DNA from: Hydrangea macrophylla
Taxonomy: Eukaryota; Streptophyta; Magnoliopsida; Cornales; Hydrangeaceae
Length of the DNA: 64,000 bases
Assembly (NCBI GenBank): GCA_033977485.1
Contig: CM066998.1
Location: 27,157,501 to 27,221,500 of the forward strand
Direction: 5' to 3'
Shown here: positions 10,601-25,600 of the stretch, piece by piece
Position numbering within the stretch: position 1 is the stretch's first letter
How the letters are laid out: every line of letters starts with the position of its first letter
Program-made: the position numbers and the translations under genes
Notes under the pieces: generated by a model
Told to the model about the DNA's origin: nothing
Seen by the model: the letters and a program-made list of their open reading frames with translations, nothing else
Database searches by the model: none

Positions 10601-13600
10601 GGCCTCAAGCTTGTTCGCATATTTCATTCAGTCACTTTGGAGAATAAAGTAATGGTGGGTCCCAAATGTACTTAATTTCCTAGGTTGCCCATGGGTCCAT
10701 GCAATTTATGTTCACAATCGGGCTGACTATCACATGATCAGACTGATCATGCAAGTGCCAACTACCAAGACATTTTGGCCCTAACTTTGGCTTCTTTAAT
10801 GGCTTGGGCTTTGGCAAGTATGTGTTGGGCTTATCAGATTGCCATTTAGATTAACAATGTGGGTCCAAGCCATTATCATATCATGGTCTTCAATATCTTA
10901 TTTGGTAACATTATTGGTGGGCCATGCACATGGATAATTCAGTGTTTCTTCAAATGTGAAACACCAATTCGGGCTACCACCATAATGAGGTGGTGATTTG
11001 ATGAATCGGGTTGTCCACGTGACTAGTTAACCTTCAATCGGGCTATACACACTTCATTAATTATATTAACACATGCCATGCGGACTGATGCCAAATGGCA
11101 AATTGGGAGAAAACATCACGTGGATGGCAAGTGAATCTCATCAACATATGGTAGGCCCCATCAATTGGCTTCACTTTTTGTTTGGCATGAAACAAGTTAA
11201 GCAGGTTACCCTACGGCCACCATCTTTATTTGATTTGATCATTTTGAAATTATATGGTGGGCCACTTATGGAAATATATCACTCCTAACATTTCTCTATG
11301 TGATAATATTACCATATTGTTGATAAGGGAGGATATTGAAGATGATATTATCACTATTGGCATATTTTAATAAAAGGAAAGATAATATCAAATATTATCT
11401 GTTATGGGAAACATTATCTAATATGGAAGATTATGATAATATCATAATATTATATACATATATATATGTATATATATCTATATATCTTTTACTTGAAGGG
11501 TAAGTCAACCGTATCAAGCCAAGATTTGGACCACATTCGTTTGAGCCTATTATATATGGAGGAAAATCTGGTATTTTATACCAGATAATTATGGAAATCA
11601 AGAGCAGATATTGGGAGATAAATCTGGTAAATTATACCAGATTATGTATTGCAGATTTACTTGCCTTATCCCGGAGACCAGTCAGGCCGCTATAAATTAA
11701 CAGGCAGGCCAAGCTGCAAAGGCACCCCGCGTCACTTCGACAAACCGCATTCTAAACAGCATCCCAATGTATTCTTAGCATTCTTTTTTATTTTTCTTAG
11801 GCTTTCTTAGCATTTAAATTACATCCTTGTAATTTTCTCTGTTGGCCCAAAAGTGGAAACCTTAGAGGGGGGGTGAATAAGGTTTTAGCGGAAATTAACC
11901 TTTTAGAACAAATTGCAAATTAAAACACAATCACAAGCAATTGAGTAAAGAGAGAAGGGAAGAGAAACTTGCAAGCCGATTTTTCAAGTGGTTCGGCAAT
12001 CGCACCCCGCGGCCTACGTCCACCCCTTAAGAACACCTCTTGAGGATTCCTTTAATCCCGGAGCACTTGCGGGTGTGCACCAAACCGTTACAAGAGCCTT
12101 CAATCTCTCCCAAAGAAGAACACCTCTTCTTTGCACACAAGGGTTACTAACCCTCAACCTTTACAAATTGATTTGAATACAAATTGAATTCTCTCTCTTT
12201 AGAGTGGATAATACAATTTGAAGCTCACAAAATAACTCCTTAGTGAGTAGAAAATACAAATAAAAGCTCACTACAATTTGCTCTCTCAAGAATTACAATT
12301 GAAATCTAGAGCAAATTGATTTTTCACTCAAACTGGGGTTCAAATAATAATGTTTAAAGATCAAGGAGATGTGTGATCAATACTATGTTTTCCAATCAAA
12401 ATCTCAACCCCAAATAGCTTGGGAAAACATGTATTTATAGGCCTTGGAAGATTATCGCCGTTGGTGGCACATTTGGTAATTAAAAGCCTCTTAAAAAACT
12501 AGCCGTTATTGCTTTTCAGGTCGATTCAGTTGACTGGACCTTGAAGCAGTCGACTGGTCCTAAAAGCAGTCGACTGGAACGTGTTTACAGAGGGTCCTGA
12601 TAGCATTCTGCTCAGTTCAGTCGACTGCATCGGGCCTTCAGTCGACTGCCCCTCCCAGTTTGACAGCCTGACACATCTTTACTAAAACGGCCATAACTCC
12701 CTCTACAAAACTCGGACTTTCGATCCGTTTAATGTTTTGGAAACTAGATTCAAATACCTTTCCAACCATATAAAATTCAACATCTAATTATTATTCAATT
12801 GGTTGGGGAATTGCTTTAAAGATGACCCATTTAAAATTTGTTTCCAAAACTTTAACTTTTAGAGTTTGTTTGAGCCCCTAAGAGTGTGAGATCAAGATGC
12901 CTTACATTGATGGTCATAGACTTCAATCAAGGATGAAATATCTTCAAGTCTTCAAGTTTGATCCTTGTTGAGCTCCTTATAATCTTGATCTACATCAATT
13001 GAATCTCATGCACACAAAGATGTTAAAACATTGATACAATATTAATACATGAGATTATATATGAGCATGAAAATGACTATGATAATAACGAAGAATGAAT
13101 CAATATGAATCATGTAATTATCATAGCATATTTGACATCATCAAAACATAATTAAATATGCCTTAATAAACCTTAAGGCTAACAATCTCCCCCTTTTTTA
13201 TGATGGCAAACAACCAATGAAGGATATACCAATATAAGCACATTTGGTCATTTTCATATTATCATTCATAATGGATATCAAATGTTAAAGAACATGAATG
13301 ATAACTACTCAAATACTTCTCATATTTCTCCCCCTTTGACATTATCAAAAAAAATTTGGGGATAAAACACAGAGCTCCCCCTCACAATAGGCATACAAAT
13401 CAAAACTCCAAAATGATATCAAAAATAAGCAAATATAACCATATGTGAGCAAATAAAACATGAAAGTGCTCCCCCTAAGCATGTGCAATGATAAAATATA
13501 CCAAAAGATATGAATAGAGAGCATATTTTCCCCAAAAGATACCAATTAAAAAGTTGGAGAACTCAAAATAAAAACAAAAACAAAAATTCAGTCGGGTCAG

Positions 13601-16600
13601 TCGACGCCACAGTCGACGGAAGTGGGCAGGGATTAAGTTGTGCAAAAACAGTCGACGCCTCAGTCGACTTAACAATGCAGAATCAAAAAATTCAAAGCCT
13701 CACAGCTAAATCAGTCGACTGTGTCGGGGTACCAGTCGACTGCTTTGTTCAACAGTACATAAAAATGACAGTTTAGCAGCAAAAGCATATCATCATTTTT
13801 CAGATAAGCAATAAGTATGCAAATCTAAACAAATTAATCTATCCTACTCCTACTAGGCTTAAGGTAAGAGATTTAACCATTGTCCAAGTGCCTCTTGGAT
13901 GCAACATTTACCGAGGTAGTAGGAAAGGCCCTTTCCATTGTCATGAGGCAAATATTGACAATTTCTTCACCATTTAAGTCGTCGTCCGATGATTCGCTCT
14001 CGGAACTACTATTAGTGGCCTTGATTGTCTTCTTTTTGTGTTTTTCCTCCTTGGATGACTTCTTTCCCGATTTTTCTTTCTTTAGAAACTTTGCAAATTT
14101 TCGGGTGATCTTCGTCATTTCCTCATCACTTTCAACATCTTTCATCTTTTTCTTTGAGCTTGAGGATTTTAAAGCCATGTCTCTCCTTTTGGCCTCTTTC
14201 ACTTCCAATTTCATGTCTTCACTTTCGAAGATGGCCAATTCCATTTCATGAGTTATAAGAGAACCCATGAGTTGTTCCAAGGAGAGTGTTGAAAGCTCCT
14301 TTGCTTCACGAACCGCCGTGACCTTTGGTTGCCAATCCTTTGGTAAAGACCTAAGCACTTTCTCAATTATTTCTTCATTAGTATAAACTTTACCAAGGTT
14401 TTTCAAGTTATTAATAAGAATAGTAAAACGAGAAAACATATCTCCAATAGATTCATATGGCAACATTTTAAACTTTTCATAAGTTTGAACAAGAAGATTT
14501 ATTTTTGATTTCTTAACTTGATTAGTACCTTCATGAGCAACCTCAAGTTTATCCCGAATTTCCTTTGCGGACTCGCAAGAGGAAATTCTATTGTACTCAT
14601 TAGGGTCTAAACCACAATATAATAAATTCATTGCCATAGCATTTATTTTTATAAGTTTCTTATCGGCATCATTATATTCATCTACCGTCTTTGAAATAGA
14701 AAAACCATTTTCAATTTTTGTAGGTAGATGAGGCCCTTTGACCACAATTTGCCATAAATCAAAATCTTGAGAAATCATATAGATTCTCATTCTATTTTTC
14801 CAATAGGCATAGTTTGAGCCATTAAAACATGGTGGTCTTAATGTCGATTGACCCTCGCAATAATAAATGCAAGAAGAGTCGGTTTCCATTTGGATCTTAA
14901 CTCAAATTTTCAAAATATTTTGAAAATAGAAGAGCCGAGGCTCTGATACCAATTGTTGGCCCAAAAGTGGAAACCTTAGAGGGGTGGTGAATAAGGTTTT
15001 AGCGGAAATTAGCCTTTTAGAACAAATTGCAAATTAAAACACAATCACAAGCAATTAAGTAAAGAGAGAAGGGAAGAGAAACTTGCAAACCGATTTTTCA
15101 AGTGGTTCGGCAATCGCACCCCGCGACCTACGTCCACCCCTCAAGAACACCTCTTGAGGATTCCTTTAATCCCGGAGCACTTACGGGTGTGCACCAAACC
15201 GTTACAAGAGCCTTCAATCTCTCCCAAAGAAGAACACCTCTTCTTTGCACACAAGGGTTACTAACCCTCAACCTTTACAAATTGATTTGAATACAAATTG
15301 AATTCTCTCTCTTTAGAGTGGATAATACAATTTGAAGCTCACAAAATAACTCCTTAGTGAGTAGAAAATACAAATAAAAGCTCACTACAATTTGCTCTCT
15401 CAAGAATTACAATTGAAATCTAGAGCAAATTGATTTTTCACTCAAACTAGGGTTCAAATAATAATGTTTAAAGATCAAGGAGATGTGTGATCAATACTAT
15501 GTTTTCCAATCAAAATCTCAACCCCAAATAGCTTGGGAAAACATGTATTTATAGGCCTTGGAAGATTATAGCCGTTGGTGGCACATTTGGTAATTAAAAG
15601 CCTCTTAAAAAACTAGCCGTTATTGCTTTTCAGGTCGATTCAGTTGACTGGACCTTGAAGCAGTCGACTGGTCCTAAAAGCAGTCGACTGGAACGTGTTT
15701 ACAGAGGGTCCTGATAGCATTCTGCTCAGTTCAGTCGACTGCATCGGGCCTTCAGTCGACTGCCCCTCCCAGTTTGACAGCCTGACACATCTTTACTAAA
15801 ACGGCCATAACTCCCTCTACAAAACTCGGACTTTCGATCCGTTTAATGTTTTGGAAACTAGATTCAAATACCTTTCCAACCATATAAAATTCAACATCTA
15901 ATTATTATTCAATTGGTTGAGGCATTGCTTTAAAGATGACCCATTTAAAATTTGTTTCCAAAACTTTAACTTTTAGAGTTTGTTTGAGCCCCTAAGAGTG
16001 TGAGATCAAGATGCCTTACATTGATGGTCATAGACTTCAATCAAGGATGAAATATCTTCAAGTCTTCAAGTTTGATCCTTGTTGAGCTCCTTATAATCTT
16101 GATCTACATCAATTGAATCTCATGCACACAAAGATGTTAAAACATTGATACAATATTAATACATGAGATTATATATGAGCATGAAAATGACTATGATAAT
16201 AATGAAGAATGAATCAATATGAATCATGTAATTATCATAGCATATTTGACATCATCAAAACATAATTAAATATGCCTTAATAAACCTTAAGGCTAACATC
16301 TTCCTTATTTCAATTAAATAAAAATGCTCTTTTATTTAATTTCTCTTGCTTGTCTTCATCACTTGCTAGACTTGTGTGCTTCAAAACTGTCTAGGGACCT
16401 TAGGCCAAGGGTACTTTCCTACTTGGCCATCACAATCGTTTGATAGAAGTCATATTTCCAAACCTTGTGTATCACTCACACAAGTGACTTAGAAAATTTT
16501 GTTTTATTAGTTTGGGCCTACCTAACAAGGCTCTGGCACAATCGAATAAATATTATAGCAAACAGATAGATATAAAAGAAATTGTTACTAGTATAATGCT

Positions 16601-19600
16601 ATATGGTAGGGGGATGAAAAAGTGGAATGAAGAAAATGAAGGAGGTAGGGAAGAGGTATACCTTAGGGGGAAAGAGGGGATCTTCCCTTCTGAATTGGAT
16701 GCGGCCATCTTCCACTCTGCCAAATTAAGGGTTTTGCCCCTCTTTTTGTGCCCCATTTCCTTTCTTCACTCCTTCGTACCAAAGGTGCCTTAAGATTTCT
16801 GCAACATGTTCCGTGAACCAGTGAATTTGAATCATAGCCATCTCACGAATAGGATTTGAACCAATCAAACTACTTGTCCTTTATTAGATGTTGAGCGGAT
16901 TTGTCGTCCTCTTCATTATAGTCCTCCTAGTATTTTCACCTTACTAGTCCTATGCATGTTGGTACTTTATCCTTCTCATACTTCTTGGTACCAAGACTAA
17001 CCACTTTAGGTTGCACGATGGAGTAATTGTTAGTTTAGGCCATGGAAGCAAGGGGGGGGGGGGGGGGGGGGGGGGGGGTGTTGAAGCATTAAACTTCTTT
17101 AAGAAGTTCAAATGACCTCTTTAGAAGGTTCCTACTTCTAAGGTTTGGGCTGTCAAGCGCGAAAATGTGGAATTGAGTTTTGGTCAGTCTTTTTATGTAG
17201 ATAAAGATAGAGTTGGCTTCATTACCTAGTGCACATGTACACCTGTTGCTCGTTGTTGAAACGCACTTCCTCTAGGCAATGGCCTTCCTCAGGATATTTT
17301 TGTATTTGTTCTAGACCTTGCATGTACATGGGGTTTGCCTCGGTGCTATCTTTAAATTAGGTCGTATCCATTGTGATTAAATGCACATGTTCCATTCTTT
17401 GAAAGGAAGACAATTTATTCAAATATATAGGTAACACAAATGATGAATGTGCCTACTAGTTGTATATTTCTGTGAGTATTGTGGATTTAAATATTATTGT
17501 AATTTAGGTGTTTGCCATCTATAAAAGTAAACCTACTTAGGGTTGTGATTATTGCCACGTGTATAGCTGGAAAAGCAGACAAGTAACGGCTCTAGAGTTT
17601 TCTACTGGATTTGTTGAGATATTGACTAGCTTATTTGTAGAGTCCCTTGGACTTTGGAGTTAATCTCAAGGCTAGATGAGATGTATTGAACAATACTTCT
17701 GCAAGTTGAATGTCCAGACACACCAAGTCACTGCTTTGCAGCCATTCCCGGGGATTATCTTGTTAATTGATTCACACATACGAATTAGGGAGACTGCATA
17801 TGTTTGGAGATTTGGTTCAACTCTTTACTATGGACACAAACACCACCTTAACTTACATTAACTTAGAAAAAGAAAAATGGTAGTGTGGTTGGTGACCAAC
17901 CAGTAGATGTTTTATCTTCTTTTATTGTATTTATTCTATTTTAGTTTATTTATATATTCTTTTATTATATTTATTCTATTTTAGTTTATTTATCTTATTA
18001 GGATTTAGTTGATTAGGTTTATCATTATCTCTATTTTAAGGTTATCTTTGTCTAGGTTAATGACAGGATAAGTTAGTTTTTTGTTGATAAGAATGAAAGA
18101 ACTTCTATAAAAGCGATGAAGGGTTGAACCCAAATACAATAGAGAAATTATGACAACAATTTTTTTAGGCATATTCACTAGTTGAAGTGAGGGCAATATC
18201 TCAAGTTCATCTTGGGCTAGCTCTACCAAGTTAACTTGTGGCCTATTTGATCGTGACTTGAATGTGAATATCCACATTTATAATCTATATGGTGTTTTAG
18301 GTGTAAAAACTATTATCATGATTCATGAATGAGCCAATTTTAGTGTGTTTATTTAATACACCAAAATTACCCTAGAGTTTTCCCCCAATTTGTAATCTTC
18401 CCCCTACAATTTGCCAAACTTATATTTTTTAGGCAACTTTTATTTTGGAAAACTTAATTTGGAAAGCTTACTTTTTAGATTTTTTTTTATTTGAAGGGCT
18501 TATTTTGTGTTGCTTCAAACAACCCCTAACCCCGACTATTGCCAAACAGCCTATAATCCCAACCCTAAACCAAACGGCCCCCCTAATTTCTAAATCCTAA
18601 CCCCAAGCCAAACATACCCTAACTAAGTTTTTTTAAATTTATTTGGGAAAACTTATTTTTGGCTTAAGGGTTGTTTGGATTTTGGCTTAAGGACTGTTTG
18701 GCTTTTGGCTTATGGCTTAATGAGACTATTTGACTTAATGGCTTTCGGCTTAAGGGTTGTTTGACTTTTGGCTTAAGAGCAGTTTGCTTAGGAATTGTAT
18801 ATGAAAATGTTTTGTCATAATTTATCGGAAATGCAAAGGCACATAAAGTTATCAAGTGCTGATAGCACGTGGAGTTAGTTATTCACCTAAGACACCTATG
18901 GTTAGAATAATTTGATAGTGCTTTTTAGGCACGGGTTATACCTAGCTTGTAACTAAAGTCTTTGTTTTAATAATGCATACAATTATTCCATTTAAGGACG
19001 CCCCAAAGTCTTATTATTCCAAAGTAAGGAAATCTCAAGCCGAGTGTCAATTGTGGAATCTTTATTATTAAGTGCTAGTGTTCTTCTCTTGGGAACTGTT
19101 GCATTCAAAGATGAACAAGATCTTTACGATCAACAAGAGTTTGTAATATGGTGTTGCTTTCATAACGTATTTTTCTTCTAAAGTTCAAGGCTAAGAGCCT
19201 GTTTGGAACAACTTGTATTTTGCAATTGTGATAGTGATAACTTTGCAATAGCTTTTATCACACTCCCTTCGTCCCAAAATATGTGTCCACTTCAAGTTTG
19301 CACATTGTTTAAGAAAGTTGTATTTTATTTTTTTTGGTTCAGTACATAGTCACTTTCCAATTTTACCCTTTGATGTGATGAGTGTTTGACTTTCTATTTA
19401 TTTTGGGACCACACATAAATGCTATTTTGTCTTTATTATAAGGGTATTATAGGAAATTTATTAAATTTTGTGGTTGACTTTTGAAAGTGGACACTTATTT
19501 TGGGACAGAGGGAGTAATGGATTATGGTCAAAATGGATTGGGATAGTTGTAGTGTTTGGGTAATGAATTGTAAAAGTGGTTATGGGGCAGAATAGATTAT

Positions 19601-22600
19601 GTAAGTGTTTTTGGTTATCTTGACGAAGAAGTGATTTTGAGTGTGTAATGACAATTGTGCCTTAGAATACTATTATATTACTATTGTACGCTTACTTATT
19701 TTATTCTAATTAATATGTGTTATTGATTGTTATTAAAAAATGATTTAATTACATAATTAATTAAGTAAATGTATTGTATATGAAAAGTTTTATCATCACA
19801 TTGTTAATGGTAGTTGTTAATATTGTGTGTGTATATACATATTATTTATTGACATAATTAAAGAATAAACTATATTCTCTGAACAATATTTAGTGTAATA
19901 TACGATTGAATTAATAATTGTTGTTTCTGTCATTTATGTAGTTATCAGTTATTTTTTAACTAAATAAAAAAGAAATTAATTGCCAATTTTAATCAATTGT
20001 AATTAAATAATAAATTTAAAGTACTATATCACAAAGTGACTAGTAAGTTAGTAACACTTGAGCGGCACTCCTTGTTGCGTAGTGAGGAGTGAGTGGGATT
20101 TAACTGGAAAGGGAAGGGACAATGGTGTCATTCATGTGCCTGGTAGACTGGCTTTTGACCATGTTTCAGCCAAAAAGCAGGGGTTGCCCAGCTTCACGTG
20201 CATGCATTCCAATCGAGGTCCAATCGCAATCCAACCAGTGTTTTCAGTCCAGATTATGCTGCCAAACAGCCCACCACCACTTGTTCAGTCCAAAAGCTAT
20301 CGAGAAGCTGCTGAATCGCTCAGCCAAACATCCACTAAGTCAAACTTATACAATGTGAATACTTGACAAGAAAGTAGTTCTTTTTTATTCAGTACTTTTA
20401 GAGTATGGTTGTAGAAATCTGACAAAAGCAATGTTTTCATGATCCTTTTTAGATCTCAACAACAAACACTTGCTCTAATTTCTTTCTTTATGCATTTAAA
20501 AGTTCCCTTTATTGGAATGAGAGTGCTAATTCTGGTGTTATTCATGCAGATCTTCTGGGCATTTTCAATTTACTTGGAGGCAGTTGCAATTCTTCCACAG
20601 TTAGTGCTGCTTCAAAGGAGTGGAAATGTGGACAATCTGACTGGGCAATATGTTTTCTTTCTTGGGTAATTGACATTTGCTTTTGATTTTAGTCCTTTTG
20701 ACTAATAAATATAACAATGGAACATAGAACAGAAATATTATTTGGGTCCCTGTTATTACTTACGAGGTGCTATTAGGTTCATTTTCTGTAGTCAACTTTA
20801 GTTTGAGCCTTCTTATCCCAATCTATCACTTGATATTTGCATCTTTTGACACCACTCCTGCATAGGTAGCAAATGCATGTATCAACTTTTCATGCCTATG
20901 GTTTTTTATACCTGTCTTGCAGCCTAAAACTATTTTATTTGCCAGACACCATTAGGTTACAATTACGGAATACTCAGTGACCCAGTGTTTGATTTTATTG
21001 TCGTTTACATACAGTACACGTGCGTTTTTTTTGTAATAATTGGTGTATTTTAGTTGTGCCTCTCTTTTATGCAGGGCCGGTCCTGACATTTTGGGGGCCC
21101 AAAGCCAGATTGAAAGACGGGGCCTTAACGACCAACGGGGGTTCGGGGGCAGCGCCCCTGAAGAATTTTTTTTGTTTTGTTTTTTAAAAGTTTTTTTTAC
21201 ATATATTTGCAAGTATATTTATATGTTATAGTTTAATTTGTGAGTTTTTTAGAAATTGAAAGTTTAGTGAAAGTAAAGCAACATTATCCCCAAATAGGGG
21301 GTTAACTCTAAAATTAAACTCAAAAAGAAAATTAAGTGTTAATATTTTTGGCCTAAAGAGGGCGTCCTCTCTTTAATAAAGAGAGGACATCTGTTTTGGC
21401 CGTCGGATCGTGTTTTCATTAAGGGAAGTGTTGTCATTTCACAGCTTTTAAACACGATCCGACGGCCAAAAAAGAAGCCCTCCCTTTAATAAAAAAAAGG
21501 GCGCCATCTTTAGAGCCTGACTGGGGGTTAAATATCTACTTTTAAATTACAGGGATAAAGTAAAAATGTGTCTAAACACAGGGGTTTAATGTATTAAACC
21601 CAAAAGAGAAAAGTATGTGCCTGAATGAGGGGGCAAGAGAGATTTAGAGTTATCCTATGTGCTAGGATCTGTTTGGGGGAAATTAGTTTTAAGGTCTTTT
21701 GCAAGTTAGTCCTGATTGGGCTTGTTTTTTTATTTTATTTTTGAATGTTGATTGGGTTTTTTTAAGTCTTAATGGGTCAAAATCTTATGGGGCCTGTTTA
21801 TTTTTATACATACATGGACTTATACATAAGTGAGGGTTAATTTTAATTTGGGCCCTTATAAATTGGAGGCCCCAAGCCATTGCTTGGGCTGCTTGGCCTC
21901 AGGGCCGGGCCTGCTTTTATGCCTTCTATTGAAATTCTTCTGACTTGCCAACAAACAAGGTAAAAGAAAAAAAAAAAAAAAAAAAAAAGGGAACATTCTT
22001 TGGACATTTTCTTATGTACTTATGTTTGAGGAATTAGATACAAGTGTGTTTCTTCTTGTGCTTGCATTGATAATAATGTGTAATATGCATAGGTTAATGA
22101 TATTGGGTGATTCTGTGGGTTAGCATGACAAAATGAATATAGGAACAACCTCACCAAACAATTGAAAACAGTTAGGAATGATCGGGATAAGAAGTCCTGT
22201 ACTGCGCCATTTTTTTTTTTTTGGGTATGCCCTGACTAGCGCGTGCATGTGTTGTGGTAGAGCAAAAACATGGGGTGTATGGTTTATTTTCATGGTCATA
22301 ACTCCTAAGGATTGTAATGAATTCACCTTTGACTGTATCGAAAAAATGTTCCGATTATTTAATGTCATCGTTTTCCGTTTTCTGTTGCTTGTTCTTGATC
22401 TTTTTACATGTATGCTCTAGCATTAAGGCATTTTTAGTGTTTGGGAAAAAATTCGTTGGAGTTCAATGAACAACCCATGTTACTGTTGTATATGTCCATT
22501 GTACATTAGAGCATCCAACATGGTGTGATGCTGTAGGACAATGTAGGACAAATTAAGGATTTGAGGCGGACAACAGTGCAGTGCGTACACAAACTTACTA

Positions 22601-25600
22601 CAAGGAAACTTAAGTTTGTGGTATGTCAAATATCACGATCTAAGTCTTACTCAGTAAGATATTGTCCGCTTTGAGCCTAAACCCGCACGGATTTGTTCTT
22701 GGGCCACTACCCAAAATGCCTCTTACTAGGAAGACTTAGAACCACACATATATAGCACATTACTTTTCCACACCCAGGCGATGTTGGACGAACTTCCCAT
22801 AGTGTGTAGCCTGCCAGCACATACTGCAGCCACAAAGGCACCTACTGCAGCCCGCCCACAACACCAGGGTTGTTACATTCCACCCCCCTTAGGGCCCAAC
22901 GTCCGCGTTGGCACACTTCCGGCTGGGTCTAGCTCTGATACAATTCTGTCACACCCCGATTTTTGGACAACCAAATATTTAATCCAGAGCATGTATCCAG
23001 ATCAATATTCAACCACCCAAAAATCTAAGGGTACAACCCATACCCAATTTTAAAAGACCATTTTAAGATAAACTGATTTTAATTGCTTTCATAAACCACA
23101 TGATTTCTATTTAAACAAAACTCATTTATCATCAAATTCATTCCCAAAAACTTTACAAGAAAAATCCACGTTTCAAATTTTTCCCATTCTGATTTATTAC
23201 AAAATGAAAACCAAACGTTTCCCTGTACATAAAAATAATATAATTTCCTCCATTGAATCACAATAAAAGTATCTAGTTATAATAATAAGCGGAATAATTT
23301 CAACACTACACTATCTCAGGTCAGATCTGCTATAAACGTCCCCAAAAGTCCAATAATACAACTGAAATATAACTACATCTAATACAAGTTCTCAACCATG
23401 GCTCACAATGCCAACTAAAAAAAAAAGAGTATCATATAGTAATTAAAGAATAAAAAGAAGGTATCTTCAACTTCACGAACAGATCGGCTGCTCCACAATG
23501 AACTCCAACTATACTATCCTACACATGTCACCCGACTACGTTTCAAACAGAAACGCACCCGAATGCATAACACACTCGGGTCAGTCACATGATTGGTATG
23601 AGTTAAACAAAACACAAGTCTTAGGGATCCAACTTGAACCCGTAGACTACAAATCATACTACAACATTCTTGGGCCAAGACAGGTAGTTCCACACACATA
23701 TCTGGACAATAGAGTAGTTTCCATTTATGTGGTGGCAAGTAATTTCTTGCCCGAATAAAAATAATTAAATACTTACCTTTCTTAACTATGGTAGGCCGAT
23801 ACCTGCAAACCATTAGTAGGCCTACCATCCTGTACAAATAGAACTTAACACAATAATATAAACAAATAATAAGGTGTTATTAATTAAAATGATTTTATCT
23901 CTAACAAAGAACGGGAATTAGACAAAACTTAAAACACGAAAAATGTCAAGAATAAAATTTTCAAGGAATGACACGCGACCTCGTTCATAAATTCTAAATA
24001 GATAATTCAGAAATTAATTATTAAAATTCAGCTCTTACATAGACGATGTTCAGTAAATTCTGAAAATCGATGAAAATAGTGTCAAGATGACGTTTTTAGA
24101 AAAAGTGTAAAACACGAAAGTTGTTCGGATCGTCGTTTTACTTGAGGTTACGCGAAACGGCCATAAACTATAAATCTAAGTATCCAAAATATTCAATTTA
24201 CTAATCTGGTCCAGTTTATTATCAAATTACTACGTTCCCAAAAATGGTACGTTACACATAGAATGCTAGGTTTCAGCTAACGGGCACAACACCGAAATTA
24301 TTTAAAATCCTGAAAACTACACGACTACCGATTCCTAGAATTTCATATAACTGAAAGTCATAAACCACATTACAACTGTAAATCCGCAAATAAAAAAAAA
24401 AACACATAATATTCGATCCAAATTACACCTTATGTTCACCACCTCGGCCACCCATCCATGGTTCAGCCTACACATATATCCCATGTGTCTCCTAACATAA
24501 TACTAACTCCCACTCCGGTCCTAACTCCCATGGGGTATCACTGGGATTTGAGTATCCACCGAAAGGCTAGTCCTTACGTTCTTGACGTCAATAAAACAAT
24601 GTCTAAATACACATGAAATAGACCAACAAGCCGGGCATAAGGCTTAAAAATGAAGAGACGGGTCATCCACGTAGTCGCCGTCTAATCACAAAAGGACGGG
24701 TCATCCACGAAGTCGCCGCCTAAAATTATAAGGAGTAGTGGTGAACTATAAGGACTTTTCTAACGTTCATACATCCACGTTTTTCACAAAATTCAACTTT
24801 ATAAGAGATTCATATATCTCAAATCAAATTCCCGTTAAAATCATATTAACAGCTACATGTTCACACAGATTCATAACTCTTACAAAATTGCACAGTCACA
24901 ATTTTAGAAAACTCAACTATACATGAAAACTCATAGCTCCCTAAGTACAAACAAATTAATTCATATTAACGAACACGAAATCACACCAAAAATGTGATAT
25001 GGCAAAAACACTTATTTTAACATTCATAAAACTGCTACTGTAATATAAATTTTCTACCCAAACGGTACAGAATTGGGAAAAACACCATTAGACGAAAGTT
25101 GTCCAGAATTGCGTTTCTTACAGCCCCTTGCGATCAGAATCACGAAAACTGGAACGTATGATTTATTATGAATTTTCTACTCAAATCTGATCTGTGAAAA
25201 CCCCAAATCCGAAAATTGAATAATTGCTCAAATGCATATTCAATGCTCATCTATAAATCTCAAATCACAACTTCAATCATTGTAAAAAAAAATACTTAAA
25301 TCTCATAATCCATAACCATACTAATTTAATATTCTATCTATTTAAATTTCAATCAAACGAGATTGAAAGAAAATAACAAGTTAACTCACCAATTTAGGGC
25401 TTCAAGGTTGATGATGATAACACAAACCAAAGATTGAGGTTCCTCTCTTCTTCTTCTTCTTCTTCTTCTTCTTCTTCTTCTTCTTCCTCCTCCCTCTCTC
25501 TCTCCCTCTCTCTATCTCTCTCTCTCTCTCACATACGTCTGTTCTCTAGTTTCTTCTCTCCTCTTCCCTTTTTTTTTTTGTTAAATGAGGGCTAGGGTTT

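Larger units (their letters stand above)
11840..16298 (-). mobile_element. Gag-only non-autonomous Copia-type LTR element (TR-GAG type), ERD2 intron 2
   Basis: Two 1345-bp LTRs (11840-13184 and 14954-16298) differ at about a dozen positions by eye (near 1%), so the insertion is young. On the minus strand the order is LTR, primer site complementary to initiator Met tRNA (14940-14951), gag (14889-13873), polypurine tract AAAAAAGGGGGAGAT (13185-13199) and LTR. LTR ends are TGTTAGCC...GGCCAACA. No protease, integrase, RT or RNase H is present, so it must be mobilised in trans. It lies antisense to ERD2. The flanks TTCTC and TCTTC are not a perfect duplication. Confidence 0.88.
16299..19190. other. 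Unassigned ERD2 intron 2 sequence with a poly-G run and a short tandem repeat
   Basis: No gene seen. A run of 27 G lies at 17052-17078. A degenerate 30-40 bp tandem array built on GGCTTAAGGGTTGTTTG occupies about 18660-18795. 17915-18000 has a duplicated TATTCTATTTTAGTTTATTT unit. Confidence 0.6.

Noticed and set aside
11988..12176. 62-codon frame repeated in both TR-GAG LTRs (also 15102-15290)
   Set aside because: It is duplicated only because it is in the LTR; no start context, domain or conservation evidence.
12527..13742. CRISPR-like array from the repeated CAGTCGACTG
   Set aside because: The repeat is 10 bp and palindromic with irregular spacing in a plant retrotransposon; no cas genes, and not a prokaryotic genome.
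11835..16303. Target-site duplication of the TR-GAG element
   Set aside because: Flanks read TTCTC and TCTTC; similar but not identical, so not claimed.
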